Shown: positions 48,013-57,174, counted from the first letter of the stretch. The stretch is 64,000 nt of DNA from Psychrobium sp051201665 (GCF_051201665.1 NZ_CP179210.1:186001-250000); one strand, 5' to 3'. A program made the numbers and translations. Notes: a model not told the origin generated them from the sequence alone.

Positions 48013-49113
48013 TACTAAATCAACTTCAAAGTGCAGTTTTTAATATTTGAAAATTATCATTGATCGTATCGTCAAGTGTATTGGCAATATCGGGTAATGT
48101 TGACTCAAAAAAATCGCTAATACGCCGTCGAAACTCTTTAGTACTTGAAAAATATTGGCTATTTCTCGCATTTTTGTTCATTACCTTCCATAGCCGTTCT
48201 ATTGGGTTTAAATTAGGACTATAGGGTGGTAAATAATGTAACTTGATATTGAGCTTTTCGGCTTCATCAATCACTATCTGATTACGGTGATAACCAGCAC
48301 CATCAAGAACCATATGAAGCATACCGCTCGTCTGATAATTGGCTCTGACTTCATTTAAAAAATCAACGATAGATTCACCGTTGACTGTCTTATTATATTG
48401 CCTTATCACTGCTTCCTCTAAGTGACCCAATCGGATAGCTCCCACTACATTAATTCGTGTTCGACTTCCTGTGGTTTTAATGGGTTTATTTTCCCCTTTT
48501 TTAATCCAGCCTGCCGTGATTTTTGTCGCTTGTGTTGGATGAACAGCATCCATAAACAAGATTGGCTCATTAGGAGCCAGCGTTGATTTAAGCTGGTTAT
48601 AATGTGCGATAAAAGCTGCTTGCTTTTCCTCATCAAAATTATGAGGAACGCCTTTGGGCTTTTTATAACTAAAGCCATGCTGATGTAACCATTTATTGAG
48701 ACCAGGCACCGTGTATTTAATGTCGTACTCACTCTCAATATGATCAAGTATTTGATGGCTATGTAGGTAAGTTACTTCACACAGGTGTGCAATTAACTGT
48801 TGCGTTTGCTGATGATTAAGATAACTAGTAGAGCCGCCGCTGTTGATGGTTAATTTTTCACGACGAATGTAGTCATCAATATATCTAACAACTGACGTTT
48901 CGTGAATGCGTAACGCTTGAGCAATCATTGGCGAAGACCAGCCTTCGTCACGCAATAGAATAGCTTTAATTCGATCGCACTCACGCTTATCTCTCGCTTT
49001 TTTATGTCGAGATTCTAACGTTTCTTTTTGAATGTCGGTGAGAGCAATCTTTTTCATGTGACTATCATGATCTCATTAGCTAAAAAATCAAGCACTTTCA
49101 ATGATCACGGGTA
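48013..49113 (-). mobile_element. IS630-family insertion sequence
   Basis: An about 1101-bp element containing one transposase gene on the minus strand. Ends start TAC.. and share AAAGTGC about 16 bases inside (TACTAAATCAACTTCAAAGTGC and, inverted, TACCCGTGATCATTGAAAGTGC, as imperfect repeats). TA dinucleotides flank both sides, as expected for IS630/mariner-type insertion. Confidence 0.82.
48026..49057 (-). CDS. IS630-family transposase
   Basis: A 343-residue intact transposase. A helix-turn-helix region with a Gly/Ser linker (about residues 1-95) precedes a DDE core: D in ILFMDAVHPTQ (about 165), D in MVLDGAGYHRN (about 247) and E in PPYSPNLNPIERLW (about 276-289). Not frameshifted, unlike many IS630 members, so the element could be active. 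Confidence 0.94.
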   Translation of the reverse strand: MKKIALTDIQKETLESRHKKARDKRECDRIKAILLRDEGWSSPMIAQALRIHETSVVRYIDDYIRREKLTINSGGSTSYLNHQQTQQLIAHLCEVTYLHSHQILDHIESEYDIKYTVPGLNKWLHQHGFSYKKPKGVPHNFDEEKQAAFIAHYNQLKSTLAPNEPILFMDAVHPTQATKITAGWIKKGENKPIKTTGSRTRINVVGAIRLGHLEEAVIRQYNKTVNGESIVDFLNEVRANYQTSGMLHMVLDGAGYHRNQIVIDEAEKLNIKLHYLPPYSPNLNPIERLWKVMNKNARNSQYFSSTKEFRRRISDFFESTLPDIANTLDDTINDNFQILKTAL

Positions 49114-49434
49114 TATACATTACGATAATAGTTGCCATAATTGGCTTGCCTCTTACCTTGGTTTGCTGATTTGCAAATCATTGCCAAACTGAGCCACCAT
49201 ACTGTTCAGTTAATCGTTAAAGAATTTAATAGGTTTTAAAAATTACTCCAGAAAACGTTTAAGGAAATTATTTGTTATCTAATTGATTATGTTCGTTTAT
49301 TTTTATCGTTTTTTTAGTGCGGTAAGCTGTGTAATCTTTTTGTTAAACAATTTGTATTGAACACTTGTGTTCTTTAATATGTGCCCCATATCTATTTTTA
49401 GATACACAATAATAAAAGATTTAGGAATTTATAA
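49114..49434. other. Intergenic region before sapC-like gene
   Basis: 321 bp, A/T-rich, without a supportable reading frame or RNA. It should contain the promoter of the sapC-like gene, whose ATG follows a short AGGAAT ribosome site. Confidence 0.5.
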
Positions 49435-50142
49435 ATGACTTCTCCAATGAAAGCACTGAATGCTACAGATCATAAAAACGTAAAGATTAAACAAGAACTG
49501 CATATTGAAGGCACTAAGAATCAACAAGTATTACCATTATTAGTTCACGAATTTGCGAAAGCAGGTTCAGCGATGCCAGTTATCTTTATCCATCCAAGCG
49601 AAGAAGATAAGAAAGTTGTACAACCAGCCTCTTTATTAGGTTTAAAACCAGAAGAAAATCTATTTTATCAAGACGGTAAATGGGTTGGTGAATACTTACC
49701 AGCAGTTGTTACTCATCATCCTTTTGCGATGGTCCCAACACAGGGTGAAGAAAACCGCCTACAGATGCTAATCAATGAAAGCAGCCCATTAGTAAATGAC
49801 GCTGACGGTGATGCATTGTTTGATGGCGAAGAGCAAACTGAGTATCTTAAGAAGCGCATGGAAACACTTTCTAATTACTTTAGCAGTATACAAGTAACTC
49901 GTGAATTCTGTGACTTTTTAGTTGAGAAAGACCTGTTAATTGAGCAAACGTTAACTGTAGAAATTAATGGCGAAAAAGTTCAATTAAACGGTTTGTTGCT
50001 AGTTGATGAGAAGAAATTAAACGAATTGTCAGACGAAGAGCATTTAGTACTTCGCAAGCGTGGTTTCTTAGCCCCTATCTATGCTCACTTAGGTTCATTA
50101 CACCATGCAAATAGATTAGCAAAGCTACGTGCTGACGCTTAA
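49435..50142 (+). CDS. SapC family protein
   Basis: A 235-residue protein of the SapC family (named after a Campylobacter S-layer secretion gene; biochemical role unknown). Family features are the N-terminal HVLPLLVHEFAKA-like segment (QVLPLLVHEFAKAGSAMPVIF), GLKPEENLFYQDGKWVGEYLPA and the central acidic DGDALFDGEEQTEYLK. No signal peptide or membrane helix. In other marine gammaproteobacteria it usually sits beside TonB-dependent receptors and tryptophan-halogenase-like genes. Here it is alone between an IS630 and an IS4 remnant, so the partner genes may have been lost. Confidence 0.88.
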   Translation: MTSPMKALNATDHKNVKIKQELHIEGTKNQQVLPLLVHEFAKAGSAMPVIFIHPSEEDKKVVQPASLLGLKPEENLFYQDGKWVGEYLPAVVTHHPFAMVPTQGEENRLQMLINESSPLVNDADGDALFDGEEQTEYLKKRMETLSNYFSSIQVTREFCDFLVEKDLLIEQTLTVEINGEKVQLNGLLLVDEKKLNELSDEEHLVLRKRGFLAPIYAHLGSLHHANRLAKLRADA

Positions 50143-50596
50143 TTTTATTTGTGTATAAAAAAGGCCTTACATTGTAATAATGCCATTCGGTTAAACTTGC
50201 TTAGGCTTGTATCTCAACGGATACCGAGATGGAATGTAAAGTACTGAACGTGAAAACGTTCGGTGCTTTCTTTTGTCGGGCAGGATAAAATGTTTCACAT
50301 CTTTCCTCATCAGTTGTAGTTTCTTTGGTATCGTCCCATTCGATGATAACGCTAGCGCTCTTATTTGAGTATCAATGATGCAAATTGCGGCGGTAAAACT
50401 TATCCTTGTCGGAGATACATCGGCTTCTTTAGCGATGGTAGCCATCTCTAGCCGAATGAGATTATAACCTAACAACACGCCCCACAGTTCTTGCCTAACC
50501 CCTTGTGGAAAACGGCTTCTCAAGGTTATTTCATTATTTAATTGGCTCGATTTTAATTCTCCAAAACCTTGCTCTATTTCCCATCGTTCCCAATAA

Positions 50597-50753
50597 TACC
50601 AATTGCATTAAATATTTGCCCACTTGTACTTGTTAAAATTAACTAAAATGGCGTTGCTCTCAATCCTAATAGCCAGCTATTAGTCAATCGAGCGCCTTGT
50701 TTTAGCTGATTTTCTCTACGCACAACAAGATCACTTACTTAATGCAATTGGTA
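50597..50753. repeat. MITE copy 2
   Basis: 157 bp with inverted ends TACCAATTGCATTAA / TTAATGCAATTGGTA, inserted in the IS4 transposase. Direct repeats TAA flank it (50594-50596, 50754-50756). Removing the element plus one TAA restores the transposase reading SIYWERW. No coding potential. Confidence 0.9.
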
Positions 50754-50976
50754 TAAATTGACAATAACGTTTCCATTGGTGATGCTTCTGGATCTGTCAA
50801 TGAGGTGATAAAACCTTTAATGTCTCCTTTAGGATGTTGATAGCAAATCATACGCGCCTGCCAAACATCTGGTAGGTTAGGATTATTCGCACGGGCTTGT
50901 GGTGAAACAGGCATTTCGATTAATAAATCATTCTCTGAAAAACGTTCGATGACCTCGTTGCGCATGCCTTGTTTTA

Positions 50977-51134
50977 TACCAATTTGATTAAGTTTGTGAT
51001 CTTGTTTTGTGAAGGAAAAACAAATGAAGGCAAGGCGCTTGATTGAGCAATAGCTGGCTATTGGGATTGAAAGCAACGCAACATTCATTTTATTTTAACC
51101 AGCAAAAGTGGGCAATAACTTTGTCAACTTGGTA
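50977..51134. repeat. MITE copy 3, divergent and inverted
   Basis: 158 bp, in the opposite orientation to copy 2 and more diverged, with ends TACCAATTTGATTAAG / TTGGTA. Shared inner blocks include GTGATCTTGTT, CAAGGCGCT and AATAGCTGGCTATT. Direct repeats TTA flank it (50974-50976, 51135-51137). Removal restores P-V-K-Q-G in the IS4 frame. Confidence 0.88.
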
Positions 51135-51304
51135 TTACAGGGGTTAACCAATGGGAGTTCACGCCAAACTGTTGCCAATACAATAATAGGTCAGCTGAAA
51201 AATAACACCGATCGAATAATGTAAGTGAATCGTCTGGTATGTCGGTTAGCAGTCGTTTTGCTAATGTAATTTCATCAACATCACACCTATCAAAGGCAGC
51301 ACCT

Positions 51305-51328
51305 AGTAATACCATATATGGTATTACT
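51305..51328. repeat. Perfect 24-bp palindrome upstream of the sugar transporter
   Basis: Each half is AGTAATACCATA or its complement. The core TACCATATATGGTA has the same TACC/GGTA tips as the MITE family, flanked by TAA and TTA. It marks the N-terminal break of the IS4 remnant and lies 46 bp before the transporter start, so it could be a MITE tip relic or an operator. Confidence 0.75.
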
Positions 51329-51374
51329 CATTGAATAATAATAATTATAGTAAATTAAGGCTCTTGGAGGCTTC

Positions 51375-52694
51375 ATGAATACAGTAGTTTCGACAAGCAA
51401 ACCAAATCAATCAACGGTGATGCCGATGATTATCATTGGTGTGCTGTTTTTTATTTTTGGCTTTGTTACTTGGCTAAATGGTTCGTTAATTCCGTTCTTA
51501 AAAATAGTGTGTGAACTCAATGAGTTTCAGGCGCTTTTTGTAACATTTGCGTTCTATATAGCCTATACCGTTATGGCATTTCCTATGTCATTTTTGCTGA
51601 ATAAAATTGGCTATAAAAATGGTATGGCAATAGGCCTTGCAATTATGGTTGCTGGCTCCCTTGCGTTTATTCCAGCTGCACAGACAGCTAACTATGCAAT
51701 ATTTTTATTCGCATTGTTCATATTAGGAACTGGATTAACAATTTTACAAACGGCCTCAAATCCTTATGTAGTCAAAATTGGGCCTGAGAAAAGTGCAGCA
51801 ATGCGTATTTCGATTATGGGTCTGATTAACAAAGCGGCAGGTGTTGTTGTGCCTGTCGTATTCACCACTATGATTCTCGCCGACATGGGAGATGTGTCAG
51901 AGCAAGCGGTTGCTGCGATGGCTGAAGCGGAGCGTCAAGCAACGATTGAAGCATTGTCGAATAAACTGGTTGTACCCTATATTTACATGGCTATCGCTTT
52001 GACGTTTTTAATTGGTTTGGTGAAGTTTTCATCTTTACCTGAGCTCGATTTATCTCAAGATAGCGAAGGCAGTGAAGAGAAAGGAAGCGTATTTGACTTC
52101 CCTCAGGTTGTCTTGGGCGCTGTCGCATTATTTACCTACGTTGGTGTTGAAGTAATCGCTGGCGATACCATTGGCTTGTATGGCTCAGGATTAGGTGTTG
52201 CTAATTTTGCATCATTAACGTCTTATACCATGGTATTTATGGTTATTGGTTACATTATTGGTGTGACTTGTATTCCACGTTTTATTTCGCAACAACATGC
52301 GTTATTAGGTTCTGCAATTGCAGGATCGCTATGTATTCTCGGTGTGGTATTTAGCTCAACAACATCAACCTATATGGCAGACATTTTATGGGGTTGGTCA
52401 GGCATAGGTGTTGTTCCAAATTCAGTAACTTTTGTTGCGTTAATGGGGCTTGCACATGCGCTTGTATGGCCGTCATTGTGGCCATTAGCATTGGATGGTG
52501 TTGGTAAATTTACGTCGCAGGCATCAGCTCTACTGATTATGGGAATTTCGGGTGGTGCAATACTACCGCTGATATTTGGTAAAGTGGCGCATGTTATGGG
52601 TGATACACAAATTGCTTATTGGGTGGGATTACCGTGTTATTTATTTATCTTATTTTATGCCCTAAAGGGGCACAAAATTAAGTCTTGGAAATAG
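51375..52694 (+). CDS. FucP-family sugar:H+ symporter (MFS)
   Basis: A 439-residue inner-membrane transporter with about 12 hydrophobic segments. FGFVTWLNGSLIPFLK near the N-terminus, PMSFLLNKIGYKNGMAIGL (about 57-75) and ILQTASNPYVVKIGP (about 123-137) place it with FucP/GluP-type glucose, galactose or fucose permeases. The exact sugar is not decidable. A strong ribosome site (GGAGG) precedes the ATG. No sugar-metabolism genes adjoin it; oxyR is convergent. Confidence 0.9.
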   Translation: MNTVVSTSKPNQSTVMPMIIIGVLFFIFGFVTWLNGSLIPFLKIVCELNEFQALFVTFAFYIAYTVMAFPMSFLLNKIGYKNGMAIGLAIMVAGSLAFIPAAQTANYAIFLFALFILGTGLTILQTASNPYVVKIGPEKSAAMRISIMGLINKAAGVVVPVVFTTMILADMGDVSEQAVAAMAEAERQATIEALSNKLVVPYIYMAIALTFLIGLVKFSSLPELDLSQDSEGSEEKGSVFDFPQVVLGAVALFTYVGVEVIAGDTIGLYGSGLGVANFASLTSYTMVFMVIGYIIGVTCIPRFISQQHALLGSAIAGSLCILGVVFSSTTSTYMADILWGWSGIGVVPNSVTFVALMGLAHALVWPSLWPLALDGVGKFTSQASALLIMGISGGAILPLIFGKVAHVMGDTQIAYWVGLPCYLFILFYALKGHKIKSWK

Positions 52695-52709
52695 ATTGCG
52701 TTATGCCAC

Positions 52710-53606
52710 TTACACAATGCCTTTTACTGCATGGCGAATAGTGGCAACAATTTTTCTAACGCATTGCATACGCGAGTAATTCGGTCGAATGACTAGCGAA
52801 ATTTTCCGTGTCGGTTGAGGCTCTGAAAATGGTAAGTATGCAATGTTGTTGGAGGTGCTAACGCCCATTGTTGCTAATGCTGGCAATAGCGTTATGCCAG
52901 CCCGATTGGCAACCATGTGTCTAAGCGTTTCTAAGCTGGTGGCTTGGAAACTGGCATCTTCTTTTGCGCCCGCAGAAAAACAATAACCCATCGCCTGATC
53001 CTTTAAGCAATGGCCATCTTCTAAGGTCAGAATATTGTGCTCATGTAAATGGTGTAAAGATAAATAGGTTTCATTATTGAGAGGATGGTTTTCTGGTGTG
53101 GCAAGTACCAGTGGCTCATCAAAGAGATCGTAACATTCAAATTTATTCATCTCTTCAAGGTAAGGTAAAACTAAAACATCTAGTTTGCCTTCATCGAGTT
53201 TTTGTAACAAAACCTTTGTCTGATTTTCATGAAGCAGAAATTGAATGTTTGGCAATTCTTTGGTGAGTGGCGCCATGACATGTGGCAATAAGTAAGGGGC
53301 TAATGTCGGTATTAGTCCCATATGAATATCACCAGCAAAAGGATCGAGTAAATTTTTTGCCTGACGCTCAAAATCTTGCGCGGCGTTTAACACTTTTCTA
53401 GCGTCCACCACGAGCTTTTCACCGGCTGGCGTTAACATAACATTATGGCGATGACGCTCTACAAGTTGGAGTCCGAGTTGCTCTTCCAGCTTCATTAACT
53501 GACCACTCAGCGTCGGTTGACTCACAAAACATGCTGCTGCGGCCTTACCAAAATGGCGATGTTGTTCGATCGCATCTAAATATTCTAAATCTCTTAATTT
53601 AATCAT
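52710..53606 (-). CDS. oxyR: Hydrogen peroxide-sensing regulator OxyR
   Basis: A 298-residue LysR-type regulator. The N-terminal winged helix-turn-helix begins MIKLRDLEYLDAIEQHRHFGKAA, very close to E. coli OxyR. The redox-sensing segment GHCLKDQAMGYCF holds both cysteines that form the regulatory disulfide (equivalents of C199 and C208). SLETLRHMVANRAGITLLPALA is also OxyR-like. I choose the ATG at 53606; an upstream ATG would add four residues. Divergent from the LRAT-like gene by 152 bp, in which OxyR may act. Confidence 0.93.
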   Translation of the reverse strand: MIKLRDLEYLDAIEQHRHFGKAAAACFVSQPTLSGQLMKLEEQLGLQLVERHRHNVMLTPAGEKLVVDARKVLNAAQDFERQAKNLLDPFAGDIHMGLIPTLAPYLLPHVMAPLTKELPNIQFLLHENQTKVLLQKLDEGKLDVLVLPYLEEMNKFECYDLFDEPLVLATPENHPLNNETYLSLHHLHEHNILTLEDGHCLKDQAMGYCFSAGAKEDASFQATSLETLRHMVANRAGITLLPALATMGVSTSNNIAYLPFSEPQPTRKISLVIRPNYSRMQCVRKIVATIRHAVKGIV

Positions 53607-53758
53607 TGTCATCCACAATCGAAATTTGTATTTTTATTTGTCATTCCTATGGTAAACCAAATGGTTTGAATGGCGAAACACAATTTGTAACAGGAGAAAA
53701 CTTGGGCTTTTGGTTAAAAATAGCTAGGTTGAATTATAAGCAATCAATGGAGACGATT

Positions 53759-54313
53759 ATGCCGTTACCTGTTTTACTTGCTGGGGCAGTTGTTGGTGCT
53801 GTTCTAGCTCATGATAACCATAAATCCTATTTATGCCAGTTAGACAACGATAGAGATAATTCGCTTAAGCTTGAAACAGGACGTGAGCCTTCAGAACTAT
53901 TGCCAAGCCCCAAGAATGTGTCAATGGTACCTGGCACAATCGTATGCTGTGAGGTATTTGACGCGTTTATTCATACCGGTGTCGTTATCGATGACAACAC
54001 CATTGTTGAGCTTCATGGTAGTGGTTTAATTCGAGCTATTTCTAAAAAACGGTTTTTAGACGAACGCAGTGGCCAGTATATATTTGCAGCCTGTGATCGA
54101 TTAGGTCGCCCATTAGTCTTTAGTCTAATACAGGAGCTTGCAAGCCAAGATATTTTTAATTATTACGAATACCATTTATTGAACGCTAATTGCTATCGCC
54201 ATACGTGGCGATGGCTGACTGGTGAGGATATTGCAATAGAACGTTTTAAAGAATTTAATCAAAAACTATCTCAAAAAACAGGTTCAGAGATTTATTGGGA
54301 TGTTGTTATTTAA
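53759..54313 (+). CDS. LRAT/NlpC-like domain protein
   Basis: A 184-residue protein starting at the ATG at 53759, chosen because GGAG lies 6 bases upstream; a longer frame upstream lacks support. The first about 20 residues (MPLPVLLAGAVVGAVLAHD) are hydrophobic and could anchor or export the protein. The rest resembles the papain-like LRAT/NlpC-P60 fold: a His in FIHTGVVIDDNTIVELHG (about 92) and a Cys in NANCYRHTWRWLTG (about 150), recalling the NCEHF of LRAT. It could be an acyltransferase or hydrolase on lipids. The family assignment is tentative. Confidence 0.6.
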   Translation: MPLPVLLAGAVVGAVLAHDNHKSYLCQLDNDRDNSLKLETGREPSELLPSPKNVSMVPGTIVCCEVFDAFIHTGVVIDDNTIVELHGSGLIRAISKKRFLDERSGQYIFAACDRLGRPLVFSLIQELASQDIFNYYEYHLLNANCYRHTWRWLTGEDIAIERFKEFNQKLSQKTGSEIYWDVVI

Positions 54314-54562
54314 GGCCTGATTATCCTGTTACTGTTGAATTTAACATTTATTTAACGTAAAAGGTATAGGAGGCATTAGCTACTTAAAGAAAAACAATAG
54401 ATTTTTATTGCATTTTAGACCGATTTTACTGATTTCATCTAAGATGTAACGAAATGTTCATTTACATGTTGAGTGAATGTTGCGTAGCATGGTGTTAACA
54501 AAGGCAAGTATATGTCTTAACTAATTTTTATTTCTCATTTGAGAAAAAACAAGGAACTACGT

Positions 54563-57106
54563 ATGTCAAATAACTACCAACGAAGTGCAATCGCACTTTT
54601 CGTGTCTACAGCGATTACGTCTGCGCCACTAATGGCTGCTGAGGATGATAAGAGCAAAAAAGATGCAGTAAAAAATGCAGAAAAAATCTCCGTAATTGGT
54701 ACGCGTGCTGCACCACGCTCTGCTGCTGATTCAGCGGTGCCAGTTGATATTATTGATGGCGGTGAAATTGCTAACCAAGGTCCATCAGATATGGTGTCCT
54801 TGCTCCAAAATGTTGTTCCTTCTTTTAATGTAAATGACCAGCCAATCAATGACGGTTCGACGTTGGTTCGCCCTGCTAACCTACGTGGTTTAGCGTCTGA
54901 CCATACGTTAATTCTAGTAAACGGTAAACGACGTCATCGTAGTGCTGTTATTACCTTTTTAGGTGGTGGTTTATCAGATGGTGCACAAGGCCCTGATTTG
55001 TCGGTTATTCCTTCTTCCGCTATTAAACAAGTTGATGTATTACGTGATGGTGCGGCAGCACAATACGGCTCAGACGCATTAGCAGGGGTAATGAACTTTA
55101 CGCTTAAAAATGCCAGCGAAGGTGGCATGTTTGAAGTGAAATATGGTGAGTTCTATGAAGGTGATGGAGATGGCGTACAAATCTCTGGTAACTTAGGTTT
55201 ACCACTTACTGAAAATGGCTTCGTAAATACTTCATTTGAATGGAAGCAATCTGATCCAACGAGTCGTAGTGTGCAGCGTGATGATGCCCAAGGCCTTATT
55301 GATGCTGGTAATACTCATGTCGCATCACCTGCTCAAGTATGGGGCGCGCCAGAATTTAAAGATGATTTAAAAATCTTTGTTAATGCAGGCCTAGATTTAG
55401 GTAACGACGCTGAAGCTTACCTCTTTGGTAACATCGCAAAGCGCGATGTAGAAGGTGGATTTTACTATCGTAACCCTCACACACGTGGTGGCGCTTATTC
55501 AAATGATGATGGAAAAACCTTGCTAGTAGGAGACCTAACACCTGACGATGGTATTAGCTGTCCTATTATTCCTATTACAACCGGTAACGTATTAACTCAG
55601 CAAAACTATATTGATGGCGTTCAGAATAATCCAAACTGTTTCTCGTTCAATGAAATGTTGCCAGGTGGTTTTACGCCGAAGTTTGGCGGTAAAGTGACAG
55701 ATACATCATTGGTTTTTGGTACCAAAGGTGAGTTTGGCGATGAAGTTTTCTATGATGTGAGCTTTTCACATGGCCGTAATGAAGTAGATTACAAGTTAAC
55801 AGGTTCTATTAATCCATCGTTAGGCCCTGATACGCCAACTGATTTTAGCCCTGGTAGCTATATTCAACAAGAAGATATGTTGAATCTTGATTTCTCGAAA
55901 GCGGTTGATGTTGGATACGATGAGCCAATGAATATCGCGGGTGGCTTTGAATATCGCAATGAATCTTATGAATCAATTGCAGGCGATCAAGAGTCATGGG
56001 AAATTGGACCATTAGCAGCGCAAGGTTTTGGTATTGGTTCAAATGGTTTCCCTGGTTTATCTGCACGTAGTGCCGGTAAAACTAGCAGAAACAGTGTTGC
56101 ATTATATCTAGATACGGAAACTTATTTTACTGATGAATTTATGGTTGGGGCGGCTATTCGTTTTGAAGACTTCTCCGATTTCGGTAACACCACTAAAGGT
56201 AAATTATCTACACGTTGGGAGTTTGTAGAAGATTGGGCATTGCGTGGCGCAGTAAGTACAGGCTTTAAAGCGCCAACAATTGGTCAAACGACAGTGCGTA
56301 ATGTAACAACGGCTTTTGGTACTGATGGTGCACTAATTGATCGTGCGACGTTGCCACCAACGCATCCAATTTCGGTTCAAAAGGGTGGTACGACGTTAAC
56401 ACCTGAAGAGTCGACTAGTTACAGTGTTGGTTTAGTGGGTGAATTTGAAAGTGGCGTTTTCTTAACTATCGATTACTTCAACATTGAAGTAACGGACCGT
56501 ATTTCTACGACCTCAGGTATTAAACTAACCGATCAAGATCGTGCTGATTTAGTGGCTTCTGGTGTTACTGACGCGTCAAGCTTTACAGAAATCTCATACT
56601 TTACTAATGATTTTGATACCACGACACAAGGTGTTGATATCGTAGCAAGTTATGATATGGAAATGTTTGGTGGCGATACTAAATTCTCATTTGCGTATAA
56701 CTGGACACAAACTGTTGTGGATAGAGCATCAGATAATATCTCTGATGAACGTATTAAGATGTTAGAAGATAATTTACCAGCCTTACGTTACAACTTAACG
56801 GCTAATCACACTAATGGCGATTGGAGAATGTTGGCGCGCGTGCGTTACGCAGGTGCTATCTATGAAGATCATTTAGATTCAGGTTTACCATTTAACGTAG
56901 GCTCTGAAGTAGTATTTGATGCTGAAGTTGCTTACACCGTGGACGAAAACTGGAAGCTAACAGTCGGAGCGACAAACTTATTTGACGAGACGCCTGATGA
57001 AATCACGCCATACGATAATGAGATTGCAGGTTCACTATACCCAACGACTTCACCTATCGGTATTAACGGTGGTTATTACTACATGAAAGCAACTTACAAC
57101 TTCTAG
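54563..57106 (+). CDS. TonB-dependent outer-membrane receptor (first paralogue)
   Basis: A receptor of about 847 residues. I start at the ATG at 54563 (MSNNYQRSAI) with AGGA 7 bases before; an upstream TTG is less likely. Signal peptide to about residue 25 (LMAAE). A TonB-box-like EKISVIGTRA precedes the plug domain with DHTLILVNGKRRHRSAV and VDVLRDGAAAQYGSDALAGVMNF, then a 22-strand barrel with a C-terminal aromatic residue (YNF). Substrate unknown. It is similar in pattern to the receptor at 59489. A strong terminator follows. The 249 bp upstream (54314-54562) contain no gene I can support. Confidence 0.93.
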   Translation: MSNNYQRSAIALFVSTAITSAPLMAAEDDKSKKDAVKNAEKISVIGTRAAPRSAADSAVPVDIIDGGEIANQGPSDMVSLLQNVVPSFNVNDQPINDGSTLVRPANLRGLASDHTLILVNGKRRHRSAVITFLGGGLSDGAQGPDLSVIPSSAIKQVDVLRDGAAAQYGSDALAGVMNFTLKNASEGGMFEVKYGEFYEGDGDGVQISGNLGLPLTENGFVNTSFEWKQSDPTSRSVQRDDAQGLIDAGNTHVASPAQVWGAPEFKDDLKIFVNAGLDLGNDAEAYLFGNIAKRDVEGGFYYRNPHTRGGAYSNDDGKTLLVGDLTPDDGISCPIIPITTGNVLTQQNYIDGVQNNPNCFSFNEMLPGGFTPKFGGKVTDTSLVFGTKGEFGDEVFYDVSFSHGRNEVDYKLTGSINPSLGPDTPTDFSPGSYIQQEDMLNLDFSKAVDVGYDEPMNIAGGFEYRNESYESIAGDQESWEIGPLAAQGFGIGSNGFPGLSARSAGKTSRNSVALYLDTETYFTDEFMVGAAIRFEDFSDFGNTTKGKLSTRWEFVEDWALRGAVSTGFKAPTIGQTTVRNVTTAFGTDGALIDRATLPPTHPISVQKGGTTLTPEESTSYSVGLVGEFESGVFLTIDYFNIEVTDRISTTSGIKLTDQDRADLVASGVTDASSFTEISYFTNDFDTTTQGVDIVASYDMEMFGGDTKFSFAYNWTQTVVDRASDNISDERIKMLEDNLPALRYNLTANHTNGDWRMLARVRYAGAIYEDHLDSGLPFNVGSEVVFDAEVAYTVDENWKLTVGATNLFDETPDEITPYDNEIAGSLYPTTSPIGINGGYYYMKATYNF

Positions 57107-57121
57107 TAAATTGCTGACAAT

Positions 57122-57158
57122 AAAAAGCGCCGCTATCGGATGATAGCGGCGCTTTTTT
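57122..57158. terminator. Bidirectional terminator after the first receptor
   Basis: AAAAAGCGCCGCTATC and GATAGCGGCGCTTTTTTT pair perfectly around GGAT. It sits between convergent genes. Confidence 0.95.
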
Positions 57159-57174
57159 TGTGTTATTTCGCTTA

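Larger units (their letters stand above)
50191..51315 (-). pseudogene. IS4-family transposase remnant split by two MITEs
   Basis: Three minus-strand fragments form one transposase once two repeats are removed. 51315-51135 encodes AAFDRCDVDEITLAKRLL..HWLTPV. 50976-50754 continues with KQGMRNEVIERFSENDLL..METLLSIY. 50596-50191 gives YWERWEIEQGFGELK (the complete YREK motif of IS4: Y-2-R-3-E-6-K) to the C-terminus. MITEs lie at 50977-51134 and 50597-50753. Each insertion also shifts the frame (161 and 160 nt including target duplication). The N-terminal about 150 residues are missing beyond 51315. Dead element. Confidence 0.87.

Noticed and set aside
50735..51088. An independent hypothetical protein on the minus strand
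   Set aside because: Its ends are translated MITE sequence; the middle is part of the IS4 transposase.
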